Below, piece by piece: positions 7,944 to 15,497 of a stretch of DNA of 64,000 bases. A program made the position numbers and the translations under genes. The stretch is from Paenibacillus methanolicus (lineage in GTDB: Bacteria; Bacillota; Bacilli; Paenibacillales; Paenibacillaceae). The first letter of the stretch is position 1. Each line of letters opens with the position of its first letter. Location of the stretch: positions 62,001 to 126,000 of the forward strand of contig NZ_VNHS01000001.1 of NCBI RefSeq assembly GCF_008124765.1, read 5' to 3'. The notes beneath the pieces were generated by a model that worked only from the letters and a program-made list of their open reading frames with translations, did not search any database and was not told where the DNA came from.

Positions 7944-9788
7944 ATGGCATTCTATCGCAGGCTGAACAACCGGTTCATGCAGATGAAAATGAGAACGAAG
8001 CTGATTCTGTTTTTTGTGCCGCTCATTACGATCCCGTCCTTTATTACCGGCTACATCAGCTATCAGGCCAGCACGAATATCATCGTGGATAACGCCAGGG
8101 AAGGCATTGAAGAGATTGTCCGCAAGAATAACACGGTCACCGACATCTTCTTTAAACATATCGAGGAGCGGACGATCGCGCTCATCTCGGATCCGGATTT
8201 GTTCGCGCTGTTCAATCGGCCGCGGCCGCAGAGCGATCTGGAACTCGTGCAGATGGATCGGAAGGCGTCTGCGATTCTGAATCAATATTTCGGCCAAGAT
8301 CAGGATTTGTACACCGCCCAACTGGTGACCAGCTACTTCAGCTTCGGATCGGGCAGCGGCCCTTATACGACGACTTCCCCTTTCGTCTCCGTTTCGCACG
8401 AAGGTTTCGTTCGATCGAGCGTCTATAAGGAAGTGCTTGAACGGCAGGGCAGTCTCGTATGGATTCCAACCTATGATTTGACCCGGGCGTATAATCAAAG
8501 CCAGCTCTACGAGATGGACCCCAAACTAAGGCTCGTCTTCTCGGGCGCAAGATTAATCAACAGTTCCCCCATCATGGACGGCGTCAGCTATACGTGGCCC
8601 CGGACAGTCGAACGCCCGGTGCTGCTGATCAATTTCAAGGAGGATTTCTACAGCAAACTGGTTGAACAAAGTCTGACTATTGACGACACGTACTTCTATG
8701 TCGTCTCCAAAGACGGGCTGATCGTGACCCATCCGGACGTCTCCAGGTTAGGCGCTCTCGATCCGAACGGATGGTTCAAGACCGAGTTCGCTTCCGATTA
8801 CGGCACTTCGTTAGTGAAAGAGAACGGGAGCGACGTGCTCATCGGGTACGATACCTCGAAAGTGACGGGCTGGGTGACGGTTGCGGTCGTGCCTTATAAA
8901 CAGCTGATCCGCAATATGCCGACGGTCCGTTACATGGATCTGGTTGCCGGAGCGGCGATGACTGTCCTCGCGATCTTCATCGCGTTCATGATCTCCGATT
9001 GGTTGACCAAGCCGATCAAGCGATTGCTGGTGGCCATTCAATTGACGGGTTCGGGCGATTTCAACACGAAGATCACGGACCATTCGCAGTTCGAATTTCA
9101 CATCTTAATCAAGAAGTTCAATCAGATGAACGGACGTATCCAGGAACTGATTAAGGAGAACTATGAGAGCAGGCTGCGGGAGAAAGAGGCCGAAATCATG
9201 GCGCTCAATTTGCAATTGAACCCGCATTTTCTGTACAACACGTTGAACATCATGAACTGGATGGCCATTGACCGGGACGATAAGGAAATGAGCAAAATGA
9301 TCGTCAGCCTGTCGACGATGCTCCAGTTCACCGTGAACAACAAGCAGGAGATCGTCACGCTTCGGGACGATCTCGACTGGCTGCGCAGTTACACGCACAT
9401 TATGGAGAACCGTTATAGCGGGGTATTCACGGTCGTATATGACGTAGATGGATTGCCTGGCGAATGCAAAGTGCCGAAGCTGTTTCTTCAGCCGATCGTC
9501 GAGAATGCCATCATCCATGGCTTCGAAGCCCAGGGAGACGGCGGGATAATCCGAATTACGGGAAGCAGCGACGGTAAGCGACTGCGCTTCATGGTGAGCG
9601 ACAACGGAAAGGGAATGTCCGCTCCGCAGGTTGATTCGCTTCTTGCGCCGGAACGAACCAGAGGGATCGGCATTCAAAACGTGGCCAAACGGATCGGCCT
9701 GTTATATGGGGATTCGGGCAAGCTGGATGTCACGTCCGTGGAAAGTGAGGGGACCGTCGTGGAGGTGACCATACCGCTTCGGAGGTAG
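7944..9788 (+). CDS. YesM-type sensor histidine kinase
   Basis: This 614-residue membrane kinase has a first membrane helix near residues 16-38 (LILFFVPLITIPSFITGYI), a long extracytoplasmic Cache-like sensor region and a second helix near 330-350. A HAMP segment follows (WLTKPIKRLL). The His_kinase motif LNPHFLYNTLN contains the likely phospho-acceptor H428, and the HATPase domain shows DNGKGM and RGIGIQNV boxes. The architecture is that of kinases sensing extracellular sugars or binding-protein complexes. It is separated from the regulator gene by about 48 bases. Confidence 0.93.
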   Translation: MAFYRRLNNRFMQMKMRTKLILFFVPLITIPSFITGYISYQASTNIIVDNAREGIEEIVRKNNTVTDIFFKHIEERTIALISDPDLFALFNRPRPQSDLELVQMDRKASAILNQYFGQDQDLYTAQLVTSYFSFGSGSGPYTTTSPFVSVSHEGFVRSSVYKEVLERQGSLVWIPTYDLTRAYNQSQLYEMDPKLRLVFSGARLINSSPIMDGVSYTWPRTVERPVLLINFKEDFYSKLVEQSLTIDDTYFYVVSKDGLIVTHPDVSRLGALDPNGWFKTEFASDYGTSLVKENGSDVLIGYDTSKVTGWVTVAVVPYKQLIRNMPTVRYMDLVAGAAMTVLAIFIAFMISDWLTKPIKRLLVAIQLTGSGDFNTKITDHSQFEFHILIKKFNQMNGRIQELIKENYESRLREKEAEIMALNLQLNPHFLYNTLNIMNWMAIDRDDKEMSKMIVSLSTMLQFTVNNKQEIVTLRDDLDWLRSYTHIMENRYSGVFTVVYDVDGLPGECKVPKLFLQPIVENAIIHGFEAQGDGGIIRITGSSDGKRLRFMVSDNGKGMSAPQVDSLLAPERTRGIGIQNVAKRIGLLYGDSGKLDVTSVESEGTVVEVTIPLRR

Positions 9789-9886
9789 ACGGCTTTTGCA
9801 AGACTCGATTCACATGACATGATTTGACGGTCTGAAGTGGTTATCGCAATAACGGTATGTTTGTCATTTCGGACATTTACATCCAA

Positions 9887-9920
9887 CCCTCAAACGGCCC
9901 TGTTTGAGGGCTTTTTTTTT
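9887..9920 (+). terminator. Strong intrinsic terminator after the YesN/YesM pair
   Basis: CCCTCAAAC (9887-9895) pairs perfectly with GTTTGAGGG (9902-9910), followed by C and nine T's. Confidence 0.95.
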
Positions 9921-9930
9921 CGCATCCCTC

Positions 9931-9964
9931 ATTTAAGTTAGATTTAAGATCGCGGCGTTAGGAT
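9931..9964 (+). promoter_or_regulatory. Direct repeat and weak promoter upstream of the beta-helix lipoprotein
   Basis: ATTTAAG occurs at 9931-9937 and again at 9942-9948, an 11-base period typical of OmpR/PhoB-family half-sites. A weak -10 (TAGGAT, 9959-9964) follows with no good -35 element, as expected for an activator-dependent promoter. Confidence 0.4.
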
Positions 9965-10042
9965 ACAGGTAAGTCCTCCGGCGATCACGCTCTCCAATCA
10001 ATCACGGACGAAATGTACTTCCTATACGAGGAGTGTTTATGG

Positions 10043-11356
10043 ATGAAAAACAATAAAATGAGAAGTCTAGGCGCAATTACATTGGCGGCATTACTAACCG
10101 TATCGGCGGTAGGGTGCTCGAAGGCGCAAGTCGATAGCACGGATGCCGTCGCAACGACGCAAACCGCAAGCTCGGCCGAGTCGTTAAACGCACCGTCAAA
10201 CGCGGCGGCAACCGAAACGTCAGACGTAACGGAAAGCACATCGACAAGCGCAAGCGCAACGTCAATCGAAACGTCGGCAGCTACAGCGAAAACGACTTAT
10301 ACAGACGCAACGGAATTGTTCAGTGACCGGGATCTCGAACAGTCGGCTGATCTTACGGCGGCAACCCGGTTGAAGCTGCAGAGCAATCAAGATGTAACGC
10401 TGAGCAAGGAAGGCGTCTACGTGTTAAGCGGCACGGCGGAAAACGTGACGGTCGTGGTCGAGGCGGCCGACGAGGCGAAAGTGCAAATCGTGCTGAACGG
10501 CGTGAGTATTACGAATGCCGATGCGCCAGCCATCTATGTGAAAGCGGCGGATAAAGTATTCGTAACCTCAACGGACAGCGAGAACAACATGGAAGTAACC
10601 GGGAGCTATGCGGCGGATGGCGATACGAATTTGGATGCCGTTATCTACTCTCGAGCGGATTTGACGTTGAACGGAACCGGCGCGTTGGCCATCGAATCTC
10701 GGCAAGGGAACGGGATCTCGTCCAAGGACGATCTCAAAATTACCGGAGGCGCATATACGATTCATTCTACGGCGGATGCTTTGGAAGCCAACGATGCCAT
10801 TTTGATCCACGATGGCACGATTACGATCGATACGGATAAAGATGCCCTGCATGCAGAGAATGAAGATGATGCTTCCCTGGGCAATATCTATATGGCAGGC
10901 GGCGCATTAACGATCTCTGCTGCCGATGATGCCATCACGGCCAATAACCTCGTGCAGATCGACGGCGGGACGATTAACATCGAGACTTCCGAAGAAGGCA
11001 TCGAGGCGAACAATATCCAAGTAAATGATGGACAGATTACGTTATATGCGAACAACGATGGCCTCAATGCCTCGCAGAAAGTCGATTCCAACGTGGCAAT
11101 CGAAGTCAATGGCGGTACGATTTCGGTTCGCATGGCTAGCGGCGATACGGATGCATTCGATGCGAACGGCGATATTTACATCAACGGCGGCACCATTCAG
11201 GTAGAAGCATCTTCCGCCTTTGACGCGGATGGCACGGCTCGATTGAACGGCGGCGACGTGACGGTCAACGGCGAACCCATCACGCAAATTACCCAATCGC
11301 ATGGCGGCGGGGGCCGTGGCGGAGCGGGCGGCGGCAGAGGCATGCGCCAAGGGTAG
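10043..11356 (+). CDS. Beta-helix carbohydrate-binding lipoprotein (PF14262, Cthe_2159-like)
   Basis: This 437-residue protein starts at the ATG preceded by GAGGAG (10028-10033); a longer in-frame start at 10013 lacks a ribosome binding site. It has a lipoprotein signal with VGC at the cleavage site, a Ser/Thr/Ala-rich linker and then repeated turns rich in D-A-(L/I/F)-x-A-N and G-G-x-(I/L)-T-(I/V). This is the pattern of the right-handed beta-helix carbohydrate-binding domain typified by Clostridium thermocellum Cthe_2159, which binds acidic plant polysaccharides and calcium. The C-terminus is Gly/Arg rich. It is probably a cell-surface polymer-binding protein; the ligand here is inferred only from the family. 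Confidence 0.82.
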   Translation: MKNNKMRSLGAITLAALLTVSAVGCSKAQVDSTDAVATTQTASSAESLNAPSNAAATETSDVTESTSTSASATSIETSAATAKTTYTDATELFSDRDLEQSADLTAATRLKLQSNQDVTLSKEGVYVLSGTAENVTVVVEAADEAKVQIVLNGVSITNADAPAIYVKAADKVFVTSTDSENNMEVTGSYAADGDTNLDAVIYSRADLTLNGTGALAIESRQGNGISSKDDLKITGGAYTIHSTADALEANDAILIHDGTITIDTDKDALHAENEDDASLGNIYMAGGALTISAADDAITANNLVQIDGGTINIETSEEGIEANNIQVNDGQITLYANNDGLNASQKVDSNVAIEVNGGTISVRMASGDTDAFDANGDIYINGGTIQVEASSAFDADGTARLNGGDVTVNGEPITQITQSHGGGGRGGAGGGRGMRQG

Positions 11357-11413
11357 GATCGGGTGTGCTGTCGCGATGCTCGGGTCAACCCGCAAATAAG
11401 TATGAAAAATGCG

Positions 11414-11447
11414 GCAGTAGTCGGAGAAATCCGGCTACTGCTGCTTT
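11414..11447. terminator. Bidirectional terminator between convergent genes
   Basis: GCAGTAGTCGG pairs with CCGGCTACTGC (11414-11441, one wobble). A T-run follows on the plus strand (11443-11447), and ATTTTT follows on the minus strand (complement of 11404-11409). It overlaps the stop codon of the minus-strand AraC gene. Confidence 0.8.
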
Positions 11448-12343
11448 TTGATTTGAACGTGTTCAACATCCGCCCACCCCTGCAGCTTCCGGTAGAGCGC
11501 CGGCGGCGTGCCGGTATGTTGGCGGAATAAGCGGGTGAAATAATGAACGGTGCCGAATCCCGTCGCGTCTGCGATTTGTTTCACGGACAGTTCGGACTCC
11601 CGAAGCAGCCGGGCCGCCTCCTGAAGCCGGCGCGTCTGGACATAGGCGGTGAACGTCGTGCCGAGCTCTTGCCGGAACAAACGGGCGAGATGGCGCGAAG
11701 ACAGGTAGAAATAGGTCGCGACCTCCTCCAGCTGAAGCGGCTGCCCGAGATTGTCGCGAACATACGTCTCGGCCTGCTTCAAAATCTTGGATCCGGCATT
11801 GCGCGATCCGGCGATCGGCGGGGCGTCGCTGCCGAGGAAAGTTTGCGGAAACATGGCCAACATGACATGCGTCATGCGCTCGAGCAAGAATTGCTCGTCT
11901 CCGCCGACTTGCAAGGCCGAGAGGCAGAGGGCTCGCCATACGTGGACGAGCGCGGTATCGTCCGCATGATGGAGCACCAGCGGGCCGCGCGCGGTCAAGC
12001 GGTCGAAGCGCTCCAGCCATCGCGGGCTGGTGCCGTCTGGACGGAGGTCAAAGCCAACCCAGAGCAGCGCCATCCGCTCGTTGCGGATTTGATGGAGGAC
12101 GTGGGGGCGAGAGAGGAAGAGCGTCCCTTGCTTCAAAGCGAACGTGGTTCCTTCCTCCTCGTATTCGCCGCTGCCGTCAAGGACGTAGCAGGCTTCGTAG
12201 AAAGAATGCTTGTGGGGGCTGTTTGTTTGATGCCGTTTCGCGGCACCCCAATAGTGGACGACGAACGCAAGTTGGTCATCGGCCGACGCTTGTACGGCCG
12301 AATGCAGCATATCGGCGGCTTGTTCGAAAGTCTCGTATTCCAA
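11435..12343 (-). CDS. AraC-family transcriptional regulator with cupin domain
   Basis: This 302-residue protein has an N-terminal sugar-sensing cupin region (HKHSFYEACYVLDGSGEYEEEG, ending LHQIRNERM) and a C-terminal pair of helix-turn-helix motifs ending HYFTRLFRQHTGTPPALYRK. The open frame runs much further upstream, but that part antisenses the dioxygenase gene. The TTG at 12343 has AAGGAG eight bases upstream, so I take it as the start. It is divergent from the PhyH gene with about 130 bases between them and probably regulates that gene, itself or both. Confidence 0.85.
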   Translation of the reverse strand: MEYETFEQAADMLHSAVQASADDQLAFVVHYWGAAKRHQTNSPHKHSFYEACYVLDGSGEYEEEGTTFALKQGTLFLSRPHVLHQIRNERMALLWVGFDLRPDGTSPRWLERFDRLTARGPLVLHHADDTALVHVWRALCLSALQVGGDEQFLLERMTHVMLAMFPQTFLGSDAPPIAGSRNAGSKILKQAETYVRDNLGQPLQLEEVATYFYLSSRHLARLFRQELGTTFTAYVQTRRLQEAARLLRESELSVKQIADATGFGTVHYFTRLFRQHTGTPPALYRKLQGWADVEHVQIKKQQ

Positions 12344-12475
12344 GGCAGGCACTCCTTGCTCGCAAAATGTCCGAATCCGACAAAAGGATGCTCGGCTGGT
12401 GACAATACGAAAAACGGCAAAACAAGTACGATTAAAGCGAAAGGAAGACCAACCAGCGACGAAGGGGAGATGCTT

Positions 12476-13249
12476 ATGTTGTCTAAGCAAGATGCCGAAT
12501 TTTACAAAGAAAATGGGTATGTGCTCGTTCGAGGCGTATTCGGCCCGGAGGAGGTCGAGCAGATGCGCGGCGCGGTGGAGCGGACGATCCGCAAGGCCGC
12601 TGCGGCGAAGTTCGATGACAACCATGCCTGGCAGGGGGACTTCATTCCGGCCGAGGAGCTGAAGAAGCTCGTGCTGAAAGGATTCCATGACCTTCAGTTT
12701 CACGATGCTTGTTTCACGCGAGCCGTCGCGCATCCCAATATGGTGGCCGTGCTGCAGCAGTTGATCGGACCGAACGTCCAACTCCATCATACGAAAATGT
12801 TGGTGAAGCCGCCAGAGAAAGGCGCGGCGTTCCCGATGCATCAGGATTATCCATACTTCCCGCACGCGAACCACTCCATGCTCGCGGCCAGCGTCCATCT
12901 CGACGATGCCGACGAGGAGAACGGCTGCCTGCGCGTCATCCCGGGCTCGCACAAGGAAGGCCCGCTGCCGCATGTCGGCCGGCATTACCTGGATCATCGC
13001 GAATACCCGATCGCGCTCGGTACGCCGCAGCCCGCGAAAGCCGGCGACGTGCTGTTCTTCAACTATTTGACCATTCACGGGTCCGACGTGAACCGCAGCG
13101 CCAGACCGCGCCGCAACGTGCTGTTCCAATACCGGGATCCGGCCGATGCTCCCGTCGCGGAGACGCATTTCGATTGGGGGATGGGCATGATGGTCGCTGG
13201 CGAAGACCCGGTATTCCGTCGTTATGAAACTCAGGTCGCGATCCGATAG
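12476..13249 (+). CDS. Phytanoyl-CoA dioxygenase (PhyH) family protein
   Basis: This 257-residue Fe(II)/2-oxoglutarate-dependent oxygenase has iron ligands H122 and D124 (MHQDYPYF), third ligand H201 (TIHGSD) and a downstream Arg in SARPRR suited to 2-oxoglutarate binding. Conserved ENGCLRVIPGSH separates the ligands. The start ATG is chosen because GAAGGGGAG lies six bases upstream; ATG 12470 is an alternative. In Paenibacillaceae such genes sit among sugar-use clusters, often beside an AraC regulator as here, but the substrate is not known. It is probably a hydroxylase of a small metabolite. Confidence 0.88.
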   Translation: MLSKQDAEFYKENGYVLVRGVFGPEEVEQMRGAVERTIRKAAAAKFDDNHAWQGDFIPAEELKKLVLKGFHDLQFHDACFTRAVAHPNMVAVLQQLIGPNVQLHHTKMLVKPPEKGAAFPMHQDYPYFPHANHSMLAASVHLDDADEENGCLRVIPGSHKEGPLPHVGRHYLDHREYPIALGTPQPAKAGDVLFFNYLTIHGSDVNRSARPRRNVLFQYRDPADAPVAETHFDWGMGMMVAGEDPVFRRYETQVAIR

Positions 13250-13280
13250 CGTGCGATGAATGGAACGAATAAACGATCAA

Positions 13281-13319
13281 AGGATTACTCCGGCATGCGA
13301 ATGCGGAGTAATCCTTTTT
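13281..13319. terminator. Bidirectional terminator between PhyH and glutaminase-like genes
   Basis: AGGATTACTCC plus GCAT pair with ATGC plus GGAGTAATCCT (13281-13315, one bulge), followed by TTTTT on the plus strand and TTT on the minus strand. It serves two convergent genes. Confidence 0.85.
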
Positions 13320-13346
13320 GTTGTATCAACGGTTCCCTACCATGCG

Positions 13347-15359
13347 TTACGGTTGTTCCGCGGGCGCAAGCAGCGCGATAAACAACCCGCCAACCACCGA
13401 ACGATTCTGGAAGCCGACCTGGTTCCCGGTCGCCGTATCGTACCAGTCGCTTAGCGGCACGCGGCTGCTCGTCTCATGCTGCGCCAGCCAGAGCGGGGCG
13501 ATCATGGCCTCGAATTCTTTCTTCGCGGCGGCCAGCGAGGCGCTCCAGACGAGCCAATCCGCTTTCGTATAGGTGTTGCGGCTGTCGAGCGGCGTCCCGT
13601 ACCGATTTTGTTTCGCCAAGTAATGCGCGACTTCCGTCTCCGCGATGGAGGCCGGGAACAATCCGAGCCGGAGCAGACGGTCCCATACGAGATTGTATTT
13701 CAAGCTCCACGATTCGGAAGCGCTGTCGAAGGTCAGCTTGTAATGATCGCCGGCCGCGGCCATGTCCGCCCATCGGGCAGCCATCTCCTTCGCGGTCCGC
13801 TCATACGCTTCGTGCTCGGCATCGCCCAACATGTCGCATAGCCGCGCATAGGCGCCGAGACCGATGATCGCCTTGACCGACAGATTGGCATTATGCGCCA
13901 GATGCCCGGCGAAGTCGTCCGTGCACAGCTGATTGTCCGGGTCCAGACCGTGCGTCTTCAAGTACGCCGCCCACTTGGACAGCAGCTCCCAATGCTCGCG
14001 GGCAAAGTCCGCCTTCCGTTCATAGGCGCATACGGCCGCCGCCATGATGAGCATATTGCCGCATTCCTCGATAGGCATTTGGTATTCCGGTTTGTTCTCC
14101 CCATAGACTTGCCCGTTCGCCTTGGGGTAGCAGCCGACATCGTGCGGCGCGAAGTCGAAGCTCCATTCGCCGCTCGCGGCATAACGGAAGATTGGCCGCA
14201 TCATCCCTTTGACGAGCTCGGGGTTATAGAGTAAGAACAGCGGGATCGACGGATAGCTGACGTCGACCGTGGCGATGCAACCGTTGCTGAAGTTCTCTTT
14301 GGAGAAAAATAAGGGAGTTCCCTCCTCGTCGCATACGAGCTTGTGCGCGGCGATCGCCTGCCTGTACGCGAGCGAGAGCAGCTCCGCGTACTTCATGCCT
14401 CCGGCTTGCGTGCTTTCCTCGATCAGCTTCCGGTTATAGTCCTCGCATCTTGCAGCAATCTTGTCATACTCCGTCAAGGCGGACGCCAGCATATCATCGA
14501 ACGATTGCCCGTTCCTGCGCCAGTAGGCCGGAAGCGGCGTGCCGAAATATTCGATCGACAACACGTCGTCGTAGGCGGCCGCGGCAAAGGCGGATTTGGC
14601 CGAAGCGTCCACCTGGCCGAAATCCATGGTCACGGCCATGACCGGCAAATCCGGAGAGACGGCGCGTGATGGACCGGCGTCGTCCTGTTCCGGCAGCGTT
14701 CCCGTCCTCGCGAATCGTCCTCTTGCGTCACTTGATCCGATTACGGATTCCACACCCGCATACTCCGATTGAAGGACGGCTAGATAGGCGTACCCCCAGT
14801 CTATTCGCGTATCATCGCCTACCCGGGCCAGAACCGGCTGTTCTACAGTGCCCATCCGAAGCGCGGTAATCGTCTCGTTCAAGCAACCGCGCGACCAGTC
14901 GACGACCTGATCGGTCGTATGGACGCACAATTCGCCGGACAGATCGAGATAGAGCTTCACCTCATGAGATGCGCCGTCGACGGAACGGACGCGAGCGGCG
15001 ATGTACGTGACCGGCCGCGACATCAGATCCAGATCCTCGAGCAGCAGCGGCGTCGTAAATTGAACTTCCAGCGCGATTCCGCCGGCTTCGAACGCGTATG
15101 TGGTCGTGAGCGGTTCTACCCTTAGGGAGGTTTGCGCCATGGCTGGCGGCGCTTCTTCATCAGTCGCCTCTGCGAGAAGAGGGGCGCCCATGAACCGATA
15201 GGGGCGACCATCAATGCGGATCAAGCCGCACATGCTGTTGCTTTTGCCTGTCCAATGGACGGTATCCGCGTCGGTCAGGCGGTCTGCCGGCGACCAGACG
15301 CTAAAGTACGGATCGACGGTAATCAGCGGGACGGACGCGGGGCGGAATGCGGTTGACAA
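13347..15359 (-). CDS. Glutaminase-A-like protein (DUF5127/DUF4965/DUF1793)
   Basis: This 670-residue protein matches the domain order of fungal glutaminase A and its bacterial relatives: an N-terminal beta domain starting PASVPLITVDPYFSVWSP, then an (alpha/alpha)6-barrel with CNGCIATVDVSYPSIPLFLLYNPELVKG-like and HDVGCYPKANGQ segments. The open frame extends to 15386, but AAAGGAGG lies inside that extension, eight bases before a TTG at 15359, which I take as the start. No signal peptide is seen, so it is probably cytoplasmic. The true substrate of bacterial members is uncertain; a glycosidase-like role is possible. It lies downstream of the GxGYxYP gene but behind a hairpin terminator. Confidence 0.8.
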   Translation of the reverse strand: MSTAFRPASVPLITVDPYFSVWSPADRLTDADTVHWTGKSNSMCGLIRIDGRPYRFMGAPLLAEATDEEAPPAMAQTSLRVEPLTTTYAFEAGGIALEVQFTTPLLLEDLDLMSRPVTYIAARVRSVDGASHEVKLYLDLSGELCVHTTDQVVDWSRGCLNETITALRMGTVEQPVLARVGDDTRIDWGYAYLAVLQSEYAGVESVIGSSDARGRFARTGTLPEQDDAGPSRAVSPDLPVMAVTMDFGQVDASAKSAFAAAAYDDVLSIEYFGTPLPAYWRRNGQSFDDMLASALTEYDKIAARCEDYNRKLIEESTQAGGMKYAELLSLAYRQAIAAHKLVCDEEGTPLFFSKENFSNGCIATVDVSYPSIPLFLLYNPELVKGMMRPIFRYAASGEWSFDFAPHDVGCYPKANGQVYGENKPEYQMPIEECGNMLIMAAAVCAYERKADFAREHWELLSKWAAYLKTHGLDPDNQLCTDDFAGHLAHNANLSVKAIIGLGAYARLCDMLGDAEHEAYERTAKEMAARWADMAAAGDHYKLTFDSASESWSLKYNLVWDRLLRLGLFPASIAETEVAHYLAKQNRYGTPLDSRNTYTKADWLVWSASLAAAKKEFEAMIAPLWLAQHETSSRVPLSDWYDTATGNQVGFQNRSVVGGLFIALLAPAEQP

Positions 15360-15384
15360 GTTTAATTCCTCCTTTGAAATGGAC

Positions 15385-15421
15385 AAAACAATCGAAGGAG
15401 GCAGATTGCCTCGTCCGATTG
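15385..15421 (-). terminator. Minus-strand terminator between GxGYxYP and glutaminase-like genes
   Basis: CAATCG and GAGGCA (15389-15403) pair with TGCCTC and CGATTG (15407-15421). On the minus strand the stem is followed by TTTT. It may partly uncouple the two genes. Confidence 0.6.
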
Positions 15422-15497
15422 TCTCGTCGGTTCGATCGTGTTAGTCCGATAGCGGCGGATATTCGTGCTGACGAGGCGCGAGAGAGCTATTGCTGCA

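Noticed and set aside
11453..11466. Palindrome TTGAACGTGTTCAA as a LexA-like box
   Set aside because: It lies inside the coding end of the AraC gene, and the half-site spacing is two bases instead of the four required for Gram-positive LexA.
11543..12475. Upstream extension of the PhyH frame on the plus strand
   Set aside because: It is the antisense shadow of the AraC gene; the dioxygenase homology starts only at 12476, where there is a good ribosome binding site.
12344..13168. Upstream extension of the AraC open frame on the minus strand (577 residues in all)
   Set aside because: It is antisense to the clearly real PhyH dioxygenase, and a TTG with a well-placed AAGGAG at 12343 explains the real start.
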